Source of the DNA: Actinomycetes bacterium
Lineage (GTDB): Bacteria; Actinomycetota; Actinomycetes; Actinomycetales; Dermatophilaceae
NCBI GenBank assembly: GCA_029552065.1
Contig: JAKPEG010000117.1
Span: 1 to 64,000 of the forward strand
Reading direction: 5' to 3'
DNA: 64,000 bases
A program made the position numbers and the translations under genes. This document shows, one piece after another, positions 38,312 to 47,979 of this stretch (its first letter is position 1; each line of letters opens with the position of its first letter). Below the pieces are notes generated by a model. It was not told the origin of the DNA. It saw only the letters and a program-made list of their open reading frames with translations, and made no database searches.

Positions 38312-40093
38312 TCAGCCCTCGGGGCTGGTGATCTCGGCGAGCACGGTGCCGCTGGCCACGGTCTCGCCGACCACGGCCTTGAGGCCGGAGATCACGCCGT
38401 CCTTGTGCGCCTTGATCGGCTGCTCCATCTTCATCGCCTCGAGCACGACGACGACGTCGCCGGTCGCGACCGCCTGGCCCTCCTCGACCGCAACCTTGAC
38501 GATCGTCCCCTGCATGGGGGCGGTGACCGCGTCGCCGGAGGCCTCGGCGCCCTTGGCCGCGCCGGCCCGCTTGGGGGCCTTCTTTCGCGCCGCCGGTCCG
38601 GCGGCGGCACCGCCGCCGAGGCTGAGTCCGCCGGGGAGGGTGACCTCGATCCGCTTGCCGCCCACTTCGACGACGACCCGCTGGCGCTCCTCGGCCTCGG
38701 GTGCGTCACCGGGGGACCCGGCATAGGGCGGGATCGTGTTGTCGAACTCGGTCTCGATCCACCGCGTGTGGATCGTGAAGGGTGCGTCGCCCTCGGGGGC
38801 GAAGGCCGGGTCGGAGACGACGGCCCGATGGAATGGGGTGACCGTGGGCATCCCCTCGATGACGAGCTCGTCGAGCGCGCGGCGGGCCCGCTCGAGGGCC
38901 TGGTGCCGGTCGCGGCCGGTGACGATGAGCTTGGCGATCATCGAGTCGAAGGCCCCGGCGACGGTGTCACCCTGGACGATGCCTGCGTCCCAACGCACAC
39001 CGGGGCCCTGGGGGACGACCATCGTCGTCACCGTGCCCGGGGCGGGGAGGAAGCCGCGGCCGGCGTCCTCGCCGTTGATCCGGAACTCGATCGAGTGCGC
39101 ATGCGGTGTCGGGTCGTCGAACGAGAGTGCCTCGCCGTTGGCGATGGTGAACTGTTCGCGGACCAGGTCGATCCCGGTGACCTCCTCGGTCACCGGGTGC
39201 TCGACCTGCAGCCGGGTGTTGACCTCGAGGAAGGAGATGTCTCCGGCCGGGCCGACGAGGAACTCGCAGGTGCCGGCCCCGACGTAGTGGGCCTCGCGGA
39301 GGATCGCCTTGGAGGCACGGACGAGTTCGGCGTGCTGGGCCTCGGTGAGGAAGGGCGCCGGGGCCTCCTCGACGAGCTTCTGGTTGCGTCGCTGGAGCGA
39401 GCAGTCGCGGGTGGAGACGACGACGACGTTGCCGTGGCTGTCGGCGAGGCACTGGGTCTCGACGTGCCGGGGCCGGTCGAGGAAGCGCTCGACGAAGCAT
39501 TCGCCCCGGCCGAAGGCGGTGACCGCCTCGCGGACCGCCGAGTCGTAGAGCTCGGGGATCTCCTCGATGGTCCGGGCCACCTTGAGCCCTCGTCCGCCAC
39601 CGCCGTAGGCCGCCTTGATCGCCACCGGGAGGCCGTGCTCCTGCGCGAAGGCGACGACCTCGTCGGGCCCGCTCACCGGGTCGGAAGTGCCGGGCACGAG
39701 CGGTGCGTCGGCCTTGAGGGCGATGTGTCGAGCCTTGACCTTGTCGCCCAGGGCGTCGATCGCCTCGGGGCCGGGGCCGATCCACACGAGCCCGGCGTCG
39801 ATGACCGCCTGGGCGAAGATCGCGTTCTCGGCGAGGAAGCCGTAGCCGGGGTGCACCGCGTCGGCGCCGGACTGCGCGGCGACGGCGAGCAGCTTGTCCT
39901 GGACGAGGTAACTGTCGCCGGGCGTCGACCCGTTCAAGGCATAGGCCTCGTCGGCCACCTTCACGTGCAGGGAGTCGCGGTCGGGGTCGGCGTAGACGGC
40001 CACGGAGGCGATCCCGGCGTCCTTGCAGGCCCGCGCGATCCGGACCGCGATCTCGCCGCGGTTAGCGATGAGCACCTTGGAGATTCTCGCCAT
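38312..40093 (-). CDS. acyl-CoA carboxylase alpha chain (biotin carboxylase + BCCP)
   Basis: This 593-residue protein has a biotin carboxylase domain ([16 protein letters not shown] at residue 6; ATP-grasp [10 protein letters not shown] near 165; catalytic [15 protein letters not shown] near 290) and a C-terminal biotinyl carrier domain whose EAMKM Lys accepts biotin near residue 560. A linker rich in Ala, Lys and Gly joins them. It carboxylates biotin for a beta subunit such as that at 42994. ATG 40093 has TAGGCT 7 bases upstream. It lies on the opposite strand from the carboxyltransferase, so the two are in separate operons. Acetyl- or propionyl-CoA use cannot be read from this chain. Confidence 0.94.
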   Translation of the reverse strand: MARISKVLIANRGEIAVRIARACKDAGIASVAVYADPDRDSLHVKVADEAYALNGSTPGDSYLVQDKLLAVAAQSGADAVHPGYGFLAENAIFAQAVIDAGLVWIGPGPEAIDALGDKVKARHIALKADAPLVPGTSDPVSGPDEVVAFAQEHGLPVAIKAAYGGGGRGLKVARTIEEIPELYDSAVREAVTAFGRGECFVERFLDRPRHVETQCLADSHGNVVVVSTRDCSLQRRNQKLVEEAPAPFLTEAQHAELVRASKAILREAHYVGAGTCEFLVGPAGDISFLEVNTRLQVEHPVTEEVTGIDLVREQFTIANGEALSFDDPTPHAHSIEFRINGEDAGRGFLPAPGTVTTMVVPQGPGVRWDAGIVQGDTVAGAFDSMIAKLIVTGRDRHQALERARRALDELVIEGMPTVTPFHRAVVSDPAFAPEGDAPFTIHTRWIETEFDNTIPPYAGSPGDAPEAEERQRVVVEVGGKRIEVTLPGGLSLGGGAAAGPAARKKAPKRAGAAKGAEASGDAVTAPMQGTIVKVAVEEGQAVATGDVVVVLEAMKMEQPIKAHKDGVISGLKAVVGETVASGTVLAEITSPEG

Positions 40094-40100
40094 AGGGCGG

Positions 40101-40106
40101 AGCCTA
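40101..40106 (-). promoter_or_regulatory. putative leaderless -10 for carboxylase alpha chain
   Basis: TAGGCT on the minus strand is 7 bases before the ATG at 40093. Confidence 0.6.
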
Positions 40107-40221
40107 TCGCCCGACCCGCGAGCCGTCAGTGGGCCCGAGAGGGAGTCGTGGCTCACGTCGGCGTGGTCACGTGGGGGTCGGGCGGGGACCGGTAGAGAGG
40201 CGGCCGGGCGACCGCACGGCA

Positions 40222-40227
40222 TACGGT
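40222..40227 (+). promoter_or_regulatory. putative leaderless -10 for aldo/keto reductase
   Basis: TACGGT ends 6 bases before the GTG at 40234. Its first three bases are the end of a CGGCATAC octamer (40217-40224). Confidence 0.55.
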
Positions 40228-40233
40228 GTGGTC

Positions 40234-41064
40234 GTGACCCTTCCACCCGTTCCCGCCCGCGCCCTGCGCGCCGGAGCCGCGACCGTCGAGATTCCCACCC
40301 TCGGATTCGGCACCTGGGAGGTCCCCGACGACCTCGTCGGTGGCGCCCTCGCCGAGGCCTTCGCCGCGGGCTACCGGCACGTCGACACCGCGCGCCTCTA
40401 CCGCAACGAGGAGGGGGTCGGCCGTGCGGTCCGCGACTCGGGTATGCCGCGCGGCGACGTCTTCGTCACGACCAAGGTCTGGCAGACGGACTTCGGTCGG
40501 GTGCGTGCGGCGTTCGAGGGATCGATGGCGCGCCTCGGGCTCGACGTGCTCGACCTCCTGCTGCTGCACTGGCCCGCCCCGGCGCAGGATCGCTACGTCC
40601 AGGCCTGGCGCGACCTGCTCGCGCTGCGCGAGGAGGGTCGGGTCCGCGCCGTCGGGGTCTGCAACTTCCAGATCCCGCACCTGCAGCGTCTGGCCGACGA
40701 GACCGGTGAACTGCCGGCGATCAACCAGGTCGAGTTGCATCCGCTGTTCCAGCAGGGAGCACTTCGCGATTTCCACGCGCGCCACGGCATCGTCACCGAA
40801 TCGTGGAGTCCGCTCGCCCGGGGCCACCTCGTCGACGACCCGATCGTGGCCGCCGTCGCCGCCAAGCATCGGGTGACCTGGGCGCAGGTCGTCCTGCGCT
40901 GGCACCTGCAACTCGGCCTCGTCGTCATCCCGCGGTCGGTGACGCCGTCCCGGATCCGGGAGAACATCGACCTGTTCGGTTTCGCGCTCGACGAGTCCGA
41001 CATGTCCGCGCTCGCCGCCCTCGATCGCGACCTGCGCACCGGACCGGACCCCGACACGTTCTGA
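40234..41064 (+). CDS. aldo/keto reductase
   Basis: This 276-residue NADPH-dependent reductase resembles the AKR5 (2,5-diketo-D-gluconate reductase) group. The catalytic tetrad is visible: Asp and Tyr in [11 protein letters not shown] near residue 45-50, Lys in VTTKVWQ near 77, and His in LLLHWPAP near 110. The cofactor-binding end [16 protein letters not shown] is near 230. The substrate is unknown. It is divergent from the carboxylase alpha gene and convergent with the MerR regulator; the 83 bases between show no clear terminator. Confidence 0.88.
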   Translation: MTLPPVPARALRAGAATVEIPTLGFGTWEVPDDLVGGALAEAFAAGYRHVDTARLYRNEEGVGRAVRDSGMPRGDVFVTTKVWQTDFGRVRAAFEGSMARLGLDVLDLLLLHWPAPAQDRYVQAWRDLLALREEGRVRAVGVCNFQIPHLQRLADETGELPAINQVELHPLFQQGALRDFHARHGIVTESWSPLARGHLVDDPIVAAVAAKHRVTWAQVVLRWHLQLGLVVIPRSVTPSRIRENIDLFGFALDESDMSALAALDRDLRTGPDPDTF

Positions 41065-41147
41065 ACCCAGGGTCCGCTCGGGCGGCGAGTCGACGCCGGG
41101 TGTGGCGGGGAACGGACGGACCCGCCGCTCCGTGGGATTCCCGCGTC

Positions 41148-41540
41148 TCAGCTGTGTCGTTCGAGGTCTTCGCGGCAGGACGCTTCGAAGGCCGTCAACT
41201 CGGCGAGCGATTCGTCGATGTCCCGGCGTCGGGCCTCCAGCTCGGCACGTCGCACCTGGGCCTGGCCGATCGCATATTCGAGTTGGCTGGCCTTGCCCCG
41301 GGGGGCGTCGTAGAGGTCGACGATCGTGCGGATCTCCTCGAGGGGGAACCCCAGGCGCTTGCCGCGCAGGACGAGCGCGAGGCGGGTGCGGTCACGTCGG
41401 TGGTAGACCCGCTGGGTCCCACGACGCTCGGGGGTGACCAGCCCGAGTTCCTCGTAGTGACGCACGGTGCGGTGGGTGACCCCGAACTCCTGGGCGATCT
41501 CGCGGATCGTCCAGGTGCGGGGAGGGCCGCTCGTGCTCAC
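41148..41540 (-). CDS. MerR-family regulator, LiuR-like
   Basis: This 130-residue regulator has the MerR winged HTH (WTIREIAQEFGVTHRTVRHYEELGLV at residue 10), the GKRLGFPLEEIR segment and a coiled-coil with LYDAPRGKASQLEYAI near 80. No metal-binding Cys cluster is present. The pattern matches LiuR, which controls branched-chain amino acid and acyl-CoA degradation. The GTG at 41540 was chosen because the HTH follows closely and CACACT is 6 bases upstream. It is divergent from the acyl-CoA dehydrogenase and carboxyltransferase genes, with a LiuR-like site between. Confidence 0.85.
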   Translation of the reverse strand: MSTSGPPRTWTIREIAQEFGVTHRTVRHYEELGLVTPERRGTQRVYHRRDRTRLALVLRGKRLGFPLEEIRTIVDLYDAPRGKASQLEYAIGQAQVRRAELEARRRDIDESLAELTAFEASCREDLERHS

Positions 41541-41648
41541 CGGGCCAGTGTGCTGTGAGTTGGGTCGCATCGCACGCAGGGACACGGCCGCGCCTCCCCG
41601 GAACTCGCTCGCCGGGGTCTCGCGCGCTTGCCATGGGGCGGAGCATGC

Positions 41649-41673
41649 TTTACGTTAACGTCAACGTCAACTT
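41649..41673. promoter_or_regulatory. LiuR-like MerR operator
   Basis: TTTACGTTAACGTCAACGTC contains the perfect palindrome ACGTTAACGT (41652-41661) and three in-phase ACGTYA repeats. It resembles the LiuR consensus of TTTACGT and ACGTCAA arms as I remember it, and lies between the MerR gene and the acyl-CoA dehydrogenase. Confidence 0.7.
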
Positions 41674-41719
41674 GTCGGGGACGTGCGACGCCTCCCCGGT
41701 ATGCCGTCGGGAGGCTGTC

Positions 41720-42931
41720 ATGTTCGAGCTGAGCGCCGACCACGAGGAGTTCCGCGCCCTCGTCCGTGAGTTCGCCGAGGCGGAGATCGAACCGCGGGTG
41801 GCGCAGTGGGACCGGGATTCCCACTTCCCCGTCGAGCTGATCCCCAAACTGGGGGAGCTGGGGCTGTTCGGGCTCACCGTGCCCGAGGAGTACGGCGGCA
41901 CCCGCAAGGCCGCGGGTTCGGGCGCGCATGCGGGCGAATCCGGCGGCGACTTCACCATGCTGTGCGTGGCCATCGAGGAGCTCGGCCGGGTCGACCAGGC
42001 GCTCGGGATCACGCTCGAGGCCGGGGTCGGGCTGGGCATCAACCCCATCCTCACTTTCGGCTCGGACGAGCAGAAGGCTCGGTGGCTCCCGGACCTCGCG
42101 GCCGGCCGCACGCTGGCCGGTTTCGGCCTCACCGAGCCCGACGCGGGCTCGGACGCGGGCGGCACGAGGACCAAGGCGACCCTGTCCGACGGGCATTGGA
42201 CGGTCAACGGGGCCAAGTCCTTCATCACGAACTCCGGATCCGAGATCACCTCCGTCGTGACGGTCACCGCTCGCACGGGCACCCGTGAGGACGGCAGCGC
42301 CGAGATCAGCGCCATCATGATCCCTTCGGGGACAACGGGTTTCACGGTGGCGCCCCCCTACCACAAGCTCGGCTGGCACATCTCGGACACGCACGGACTG
42401 TCCTTCGAGGACTGCCGGGTGCCCGAGGCCAACCTCCTGGGCAGGCGCGGCAAGGGTTTCGCCCAGTTCCTCGCCACCCTCGACGACGGCCGGATCGCCA
42501 TCGCCGCGCTCGCCACCGGGTGCGTCCAGCGGATGCTCGAGGAGGCCACGGCATACAGCAAGGCACGGTTGGCCTTCGGCAAGCCGATCGCCACCTACCA
42601 GGGGGTCTCCTTCCAGGTGGCCGACCTCGCGGTGATGGCGCAGGCGTGCCGACTGCTCACCTACCAGGCGGCTTGGCTCAAGGACGAGTTCGATGCCGGG
42701 CGCCGGACCATGGCCGAGGTCAAGCAGGCCGCCTCGATCGCCAAGCTCTACACGAGCGAGGCCGCCGTCAGCGCCACCCGGATCGCCACGCAGGTCTTCG
42801 GCGGCAACGGCTTCATGGAGGAATACCCGGTCGCGCGGTTCTACCGCGATGCCAAGATCCTCGAGATCGGCGAGGGCACGTCCGAGGTCCAGCGGATGCT
42901 CATCGCCCGCGGCCTCGGTCTGCCCTCGTGA
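41720..42931 (+). CDS. acyl-CoA dehydrogenase
   Basis: This 403-residue FAD enzyme oxidises an acyl-CoA to the enoyl-CoA. Signature 1 is FGLTEPDAGSDAGG near residue 135. The C-terminal region QVFGGNGFMEEYPVARFYRDAKILEIGEGTSEVQ near 355-390 is the classical signature 2, and its Glu in EIGEGTSE is the candidate catalytic base for short-chain types; isovaleryl-CoA types place it elsewhere. GAGG precedes the ATG at 41720 by 5 bases. It stands first in a unit with the carboxyltransferase behind a LiuR-like site, so a branched-chain acyl-CoA is likely. Confidence 0.92.
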   Translation: MFELSADHEEFRALVREFAEAEIEPRVAQWDRDSHFPVELIPKLGELGLFGLTVPEEYGGTRKAAGSGAHAGESGGDFTMLCVAIEELGRVDQALGITLEAGVGLGINPILTFGSDEQKARWLPDLAAGRTLAGFGLTEPDAGSDAGGTRTKATLSDGHWTVNGAKSFITNSGSEITSVVTVTARTGTREDGSAEISAIMIPSGTTGFTVAPPYHKLGWHISDTHGLSFEDCRVPEANLLGRRGKGFAQFLATLDDGRIAIAALATGCVQRMLEEATAYSKARLAFGKPIATYQGVSFQVADLAVMAQACRLLTYQAAWLKDEFDAGRRTMAEVKQAASIAKLYTSEAAVSATRIATQVFGGNGFMEEYPVARFYRDAKILEIGEGTSEVQRMLIARGLGLPS

Positions 42932-42993
42932 GCGCTCCGCGCCGCTGCGCCCCGACAGTCGCCCCCGCGCCGACCCCCGCGAGAGGATGAGGT

Positions 42994-44598
42994 ATGCCGC
43001 CCAGCAGCGACCCGACCCGACTCACCGAGGCGCCCTTCGCCGGTCCCACCGAGGGCGGCGACCCCGCAGTCGACGACCTCCGCGAACGCTTCGCGGCGGC
43101 ATACCGGGCGAGCGCGGCGCCGCTCACCGCCGGGCTCGGGGCCAAGCTGGCCCAGCAGGGGAAGATGTACGTCCGCGACCGGATCGCGGCGCTCTTCGAC
43201 GAGGGGTCCTTCGTCGAGGACGGGCGCTATGCCAACGCCCTCGCCGGTGACCTGCCCGCGGACGGGGTCGTCACGGGGCGCGGGCTGGTCGACGGCCGGC
43301 CGGCCGTGGTCATCGCAAACGACCCCACCGTGAAGGCGGGGTCGTGGGGTGCTCGGACGGTCGAGAAGATCGTCCGCGCGACCGAACTGGCCCTGCGCGA
43401 GGAACTGCCGGTCTTCTGGTTCGTCGACTCCGCAGGCGCGCGGATCACCGACCAGGTGGAGATGTTCCCCGGACGTCGCGGGGCGGGGCGGATCTTCCAC
43501 AACCAGGTGATGCTCTCGGGCAAGGTGCCGCAGATCTGCTGCCTGTTCGGACCGAGCGCGGCGGGCGGCGCCTACATCCCCAGCTTCTGCGACATCATCG
43601 TCATGGTCGAAGGCAATGCCTCGATGTACCTCGGGAGCCCCCGGATGGCCGAGATGGTCGTGGGGGAGAAGGTCACCCTCGAGGAGATGGGCGGGGCGCG
43701 GATGCACTGCACCGTGTCCGGCGTCGGCGACATCCTCGCCCAGGACGACCTCGAGGCCATCGAGATCGCCACGCACTACTTCTCCTACGTCCCGAGCAAC
43801 TGGCGGGAGAACCCGCCGGTCTACCACCCGGAGGAGCCCACGGCCCCGCTCACGCGGCATACCGTCCCCGAGCGGGAGAGCGAACCGTTCGACATCCACA
43901 CCGTCATCGACGGGCTCGTCGACGACGACTCGTTCTTCGAGATCAAGCCCCTGTTCGCCGCCGAACTCGTCGTCGGCTTCGGCCGGATGAACGGCGAGAC
44001 GGTGGGCATCCTCGCCAACAACTCTGCGGTCAAGGGCGGGGTGTTGTTCACCGACTCGGCCGACAAGGCGGCGCGGTTCATCTGGCTCTGCGACGCCTTC
44101 TCGATCCCGATCGTCTATCTCGCCGACGTGCCCGGCTTCATGATCGGCTCCGAGGTCGAGCGCGGGGGAATCATCCGCCACGGCGCGAAGATGGTGTCGG
44201 CGGTGTCCGAGGCCACCGTGCCGCAGTTCTGCGTCGTCGTCCGCAAGGCCTACGGCGCGGGGCTCTACGCGATGGGCGGGCCGGGTTTCGGGCCGGACGC
44301 GACGCTCGCACTGCCGACCGCCAAGATCGCCGTCATGGGTCCCGAGGCCGCCGTCAACGCGGTCTACGCCAACAAGATCGCCTCGATCGCCGACCCCGAC
44401 GCGCGCGCGGCCTACGTGGCCGAGAGACGGGCCGAATACGAGCAGGACGTCGACCTCGAACGGCTCGCCGCCGACCTCGTCGTCGACCAGGTGCTCGAGG
44501 CCGATGTGCTGCGCGAGGAGCTTCTCCTGCGGCTGCGCTATGCCGCGCGCCGCGACCGGCACTTCAGTGAGCGGCGCCGCTCGGTCCCGCCCGTCTGA
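42994..44598 (+). CDS. acyl-CoA carboxylase carboxyltransferase (beta) subunit
   Basis: This 534-residue crotonase-fold protein transfers CO2 from biotin to an acyl-CoA. Oxyanion-hole segments are visible: FGPSAAGGAYIPSF near residue 185 and VPGFMIGSEVERGGIIRHGAKM near 380. DSAGARITDQVEMFPGRRGAGRIFHNQV near 145 is closer to the methylcrotonyl/geranyl-CoA type than to PccB (SGGARIQEG). With the dehydrogenase and LiuR-like regulator it may act in leucine degradation; the partner alpha chain is probably the one at 38312-40093. GAGAGGATGAGG precedes the ATG. The start codon lies inside a GTATGCCG octamer. Confidence 0.92.
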   Translation: MPPSSDPTRLTEAPFAGPTEGGDPAVDDLRERFAAAYRASAAPLTAGLGAKLAQQGKMYVRDRIAALFDEGSFVEDGRYANALAGDLPADGVVTGRGLVDGRPAVVIANDPTVKAGSWGARTVEKIVRATELALREELPVFWFVDSAGARITDQVEMFPGRRGAGRIFHNQVMLSGKVPQICCLFGPSAAGGAYIPSFCDIIVMVEGNASMYLGSPRMAEMVVGEKVTLEEMGGARMHCTVSGVGDILAQDDLEAIEIATHYFSYVPSNWRENPPVYHPEEPTAPLTRHTVPERESEPFDIHTVIDGLVDDDSFFEIKPLFAAELVVGFGRMNGETVGILANNSAVKGGVLFTDSADKAARFIWLCDAFSIPIVYLADVPGFMIGSEVERGGIIRHGAKMVSAVSEATVPQFCVVVRKAYGAGLYAMGGPGFGPDATLALPTAKIAVMGPEAAVNAVYANKIASIADPDARAAYVAERRAEYEQDVDLERLAADLVVDQVLEADVLREELLLRLRYAARRDRHFSERRRSVPPV

Positions 44599-44716
44599 GA
44601 CTTTCGACCCAACGGAGCAGGTGGCCGGGGCACCTTCCGGACACGACTCGACCACCGGCGCCACCCCCCCGTGCGCAGCGTGCGAGCGCCTTGCGAGCCA
44701 TGCGGCATACCGGCCC

Positions 44717-44722
44717 TAGAGT
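44717..44722 (+). promoter_or_regulatory. putative leaderless -10 for GT-C-like gene
   Basis: TAGAGT ends 7 bases before the ATG at 44730. Confidence 0.55.
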
Positions 44723-44729
44723 GACCGCC

Positions 44730-46049
44730 ATGAACGAGCGACGCGGCGAGGCGATCGCGCGCGCGTTCACCGCACCTGCACCGCCCGACGAGCAGGTCGA
44801 CCTGCCCGCGCGGCTCGAAGATCCGGTCGCGGCCCCGTGGTGGCGTCGGTTCGCAGTCTGGTTCCCACTCGCCGTGTATGCCGCCACGCGGCTCGTCGAC
44901 GCCGTCTACTTCGCGGTCATGCAGCGCGCGCAGATCGCCATGTATCCCGGCAACGGTGCCGCCCGGGTCCTCTTCCCCGAACCTGCCGCCCCGGGCTACT
45001 GGCCGGTCATGGCCAACTGGGACGGGCAGTGGTATCACGAGATCGCGAGGTTCGGCTATCCGGACCCGCTCCCGCTGGATCCGGAGACCGGCCGGGTGGC
45101 GCAGAATCCGTGGGCCTTCTACCCGGTCTTCCCCATGACGACCCGCGCCGTCATGTGGCTCACCCACGGCGACTTCTACGTCGTCGGCTCGACCCTGTCC
45201 CTCCTGGTCGGCGCGGTCGCCGTCGTGCTGCTCTTCCGACTGGTCGACCGAGCCGCCGGACGATGGTCGGCGATCGTCGGGACCGTCGCCACCACGACGT
45301 GGGTGGCCGCCCCGGTCCTGCAGACGTGTTACACCGAGTCCTGGGCGCTGCTGGTCATCGTCCTGCTCCTCACCGCGCTGCGGGCACGCCGCTACGGCTG
45401 GGTGGCCGTGCTGCTCGTCGTGCTGGCCCTCACCCGCAACCTCGTGCTCATCGCGGCGCCGGTGCTGCTCGTCCACGGGCTCGTGCGCTGGCTGCGCCGC
45501 GACCGTGACCCCTTTCCGGTCCGGCACCGTGTCGCCGTCCCCGTCCTCGCCGCCTTCGCGGGCGTGCTCACCCTGCTGTGGCCGACGATCTGCCGCCTGG
45601 TCACGGGCGACCAGGACGGCTATGCCAAGACGATGGCGGCCTGGGGGGTCGACGCCTTCGAGATCAAGCTGCACACGTGGATCGACTACGTGCGCTACGA
45701 CTACGGGTATACCGGTTGGGCGGTCTGCGTGCTGGGCCTCGGTTGGTTCGTCCGCTGCATGCTCTCCGAACGCACCGCCCGCTGGGGCCCGGAGCTGTGG
45801 GCGTGGGCCGGCGCCTACCCGGCATACGTCATCCTCGTCACGGGGGTCGGGCCGTCGCGGATCCGCTACGCACTGCTCGCCTGGCCGGTCTTCCTCCTGC
45901 TCGCGTGGATCCTCGACCGGCCTCGGTTGCGCCCTCGTCGAGCGTGGTGGCTCGGGGGTTACGCCCTCGTGCTCGTCTCGCTGCAGGGCTGGTGGGTGTG
46001 GAATTACTGGGTGATCCAGTACCTCGGCCCGGACGTCCAGTTCCCGTGA
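44730..46049 (+). CDS. GT-C-type glycosyltransferase, PIG-V-like
   Basis: This 439-residue protein has about ten hydrophobic helices. After the first helix, the extracytoplasmic loop contains MANWDGQWYHEIARFGYPDP near residue 95, the WDxxWYxxIAxxGY-like motif of PIG-V and related mannosyltransferases, whose Asp is thought to be catalytic. YPVFP and the later SRIRYALLAWP also fit. It probably adds a sugar from a polyprenyl carrier to an envelope molecule. Its stop overlaps the next membrane gene by 4 bases, so they are coupled. Confidence 0.78.
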   Translation: MNERRGEAIARAFTAPAPPDEQVDLPARLEDPVAAPWWRRFAVWFPLAVYAATRLVDAVYFAVMQRAQIAMYPGNGAARVLFPEPAAPGYWPVMANWDGQWYHEIARFGYPDPLPLDPETGRVAQNPWAFYPVFPMTTRAVMWLTHGDFYVVGSTLSLLVGAVAVVLLFRLVDRAAGRWSAIVGTVATTTWVAAPVLQTCYTESWALLVIVLLLTALRARRYGWVAVLLVVLALTRNLVLIAAPVLLVHGLVRWLRRDRDPFPVRHRVAVPVLAAFAGVLTLLWPTICRLVTGDQDGYAKTMAAWGVDAFEIKLHTWIDYVRYDYGYTGWAVCVLGLGWFVRCMLSERTARWGPELWAWAGAYPAYVILVTGVGPSRIRYALLAWPVFLLLAWILDRPRLRPRRAWWLGGYALVLVSLQGWWVWNYWVIQYLGPDVQFP

Positions 46050-47968
46050 GCGCCGCGCCCTCGCCGTGGAGGGTGAGAGGATCCCTGGCGGACCGACTCG
46101 AGGTGGTCCTGCCGCTCGTCGCCTACGCGGTCGTCGTCCTCAGCCGTGCGACCACATCGTCCCTCGGCTATCCCACGCTGCGGGAGAACGGCGACTGGCC
46201 CACGGCGTCGATCTGGGGCAAGCCACAGTTCATCCGGATGGACGAATACGCGACCTACACGCCGGTCGAGCTCGGCTACCTTGCCGGTGCGCGCTCGGCG
46301 AGCCCTCTGGGTGAGGCGTCGGATCTGTTCGACCGGCTGCCGCGCTCGCCGTCGACGAGCCTGCTCCTGCTGGACTCCGACCTTCTCCGCCTCGGCGCCT
46401 GGCTCCCGCACGACCTCCTGTTCGCCGCCCATCTCGCGTTGCCCGTCCTGCTCACCCTGTGGTGTCTGCCGCCACTGCTACGGCGGCTGGGTGCCGATCG
46501 ACCGTTCTCCTGGCTGGCGACGGCACTGTGCCTGCTGGCCCCGTCGGCGGCGTGGTGGTCCTTCCTCCCCATCCGCGACGTGGCTGCCGCGGCTTGTGGT
46601 GGGTGGCTGCTGCTCCTCGGCCGAGATCGTTGGTCCGAGGGGGCCAGGTACCGAGCGGTGGGTGCCGGGGTCCTGGGCGGGGTCGTGCTGGCCAACCTGG
46701 CAACCGGCTACCCCATTTGGGGTCTCACGATCGGCCTGCCCGTGACCGCCGCCGTCGTGCTGACGATGGTGGTCGAACGGGAAGGTCGGCGCGCGGGTGT
46801 CCTCGTCCTGGGCATCGGGGCCGTGGCGGGAGCCATGGTCCTGGGGGCCGGCATGCTGTCGGATCTCGACGCCTTCCGGGCGCAGGTCGGGACGGTCTAT
46901 CCGGGTTCGCGACGGAGTTCGGGCGGTGGCCTCGGCGTCTTCCAACTGTTCGGTGCGCCCGGCCTCGTCGCCGCCGTTCCCGGGCCCCCCACTGCCCTCA
47001 ACCAGAGTGAGATCTCCTCGGCCTACACGGTCACCGCGGTCCTGGCCTTCGCGCTGGCACCGTTCGCCTGGCGTCGGATGACTGGGTCGGAGCGTGCGGC
47101 TGGAGGGACACTCCTCGTGGCGACCGGACTCCTGCTCGCCTGGGCGGCGGTCGACTGGGGCCCGTCGGGGACCCTCCTGCCCGTGTTGAATCTCGTCCCG
47201 CCAGCCCGGGCGGCCCAGACCGTCGGATTCGTGTCCACCCTCGCCGTCGGTCTGGTCGCGTCCAAGGCCAGAGGCGTGTCCACCCCCTGGCGGCTGTTCT
47301 CCGCGCTCGCTTGTGCGGCGATCACCGTGTGGGGCGTCGCGGACCTTGGCAACGTCCTCCCGCGTGTCGGCGTGACGGCTGTCCTGACCGCCGGACTGGT
47401 TGTCGGCCTGATTGCTTTCCGATTGTCCTCGGGTCGGGCCGACCCGGTCTCGACGGCAGCGGCGATATCGGGCGCGGCTCTCGTGGTCGTCTTCGTCAAC
47501 CCCGTCCAGTTCGGGCTCGGGGATCTCCGGGAGAGCGCTGCAGCAGGAATGGCCCAGGGCCTCGCGCGCACGCGGGCCACGACGGGTGGTCTCGTCGTGA
47601 GCGACACGCCCTCGTTGGACGCCCTCCTCACCGCGAACGGGGTGCCCCTATTGAGCGGCTTCCAGACCGCGGGACCGTCGCGGGCCGCGTGGGCGCAGTT
47701 GGACCCGGACGGTCGCTATGTCAACGAGTGGAACCGTGGAGTCAGTCGGCTGCAATTCTCGTTCCGGGGCGCCGGCGACACCGTCGTCTCCAGCCCGCTC
47801 CCGGACAGCATCAGGATCCTCACTGATCCGTGCCGACTCGTGTCAAGCGGTCTGGATGTCCGTCAGGCGGTGACCTCGCAGACGCTGACCTCGGCCTGTG
47901 CGACGTTATCCGGTCGTTTCACCTGGGACGGCCGCGTCACCTACGTCTACGACCTGCACCCGGGGTAG
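46046..47968 (+). CDS. large polytopic membrane protein, putative envelope glycan protein
   Basis: This is a 640-residue protein with about 12 hydrophobic helices up to residue 500 and a C-terminal extracytoplasmic domain of about 130 residues (NGVPLLSGFQTAGPSRAAWAQL near 545). It resembles uncharacterised actinobacterial membrane proteins with GT-C-like topology. The GTG at 46046 overlaps the GT-C gene stop (GTGA). Codon use looks somewhat less biased than in neighbours, and this gene has no GTATGCCG octamer. Function unknown. Confidence 0.65.
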   Translation: MSAAPSPWRVRGSLADRLEVVLPLVAYAVVVLSRATTSSLGYPTLRENGDWPTASIWGKPQFIRMDEYATYTPVELGYLAGARSASPLGEASDLFDRLPRSPSTSLLLLDSDLLRLGAWLPHDLLFAAHLALPVLLTLWCLPPLLRRLGADRPFSWLATALCLLAPSAAWWSFLPIRDVAAAACGGWLLLLGRDRWSEGARYRAVGAGVLGGVVLANLATGYPIWGLTIGLPVTAAVVLTMVVEREGRRAGVLVLGIGAVAGAMVLGAGMLSDLDAFRAQVGTVYPGSRRSSGGGLGVFQLFGAPGLVAAVPGPPTALNQSEISSAYTVTAVLAFALAPFAWRRMTGSERAAGGTLLVATGLLLAWAAVDWGPSGTLLPVLNLVPPARAAQTVGFVSTLAVGLVASKARGVSTPWRLFSALACAAITVWGVADLGNVLPRVGVTAVLTAGLVVGLIAFRLSSGRADPVSTAAAISGAALVVVFVNPVQFGLGDLRESAAAGMAQGLARTRATTGGLVVSDTPSLDALLTANGVPLLSGFQTAGPSRAAWAQLDPDGRYVNEWNRGVSRLQFSFRGAGDTVVSSPLPDSIRILTDPCRLVSSGLDVRQAVTSQTLTSACATLSGRFTWDGRVTYVYDLHPG

Positions 47969-47979
47969 CGCCGATCGAC

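Noticed and set aside
37940-40195. 751-residue ORF on the plus strand
   Set aside because: It is the antisense shadow of the carboxylase alpha chain; the real frame has biotin carboxylase and EAMKM motifs.
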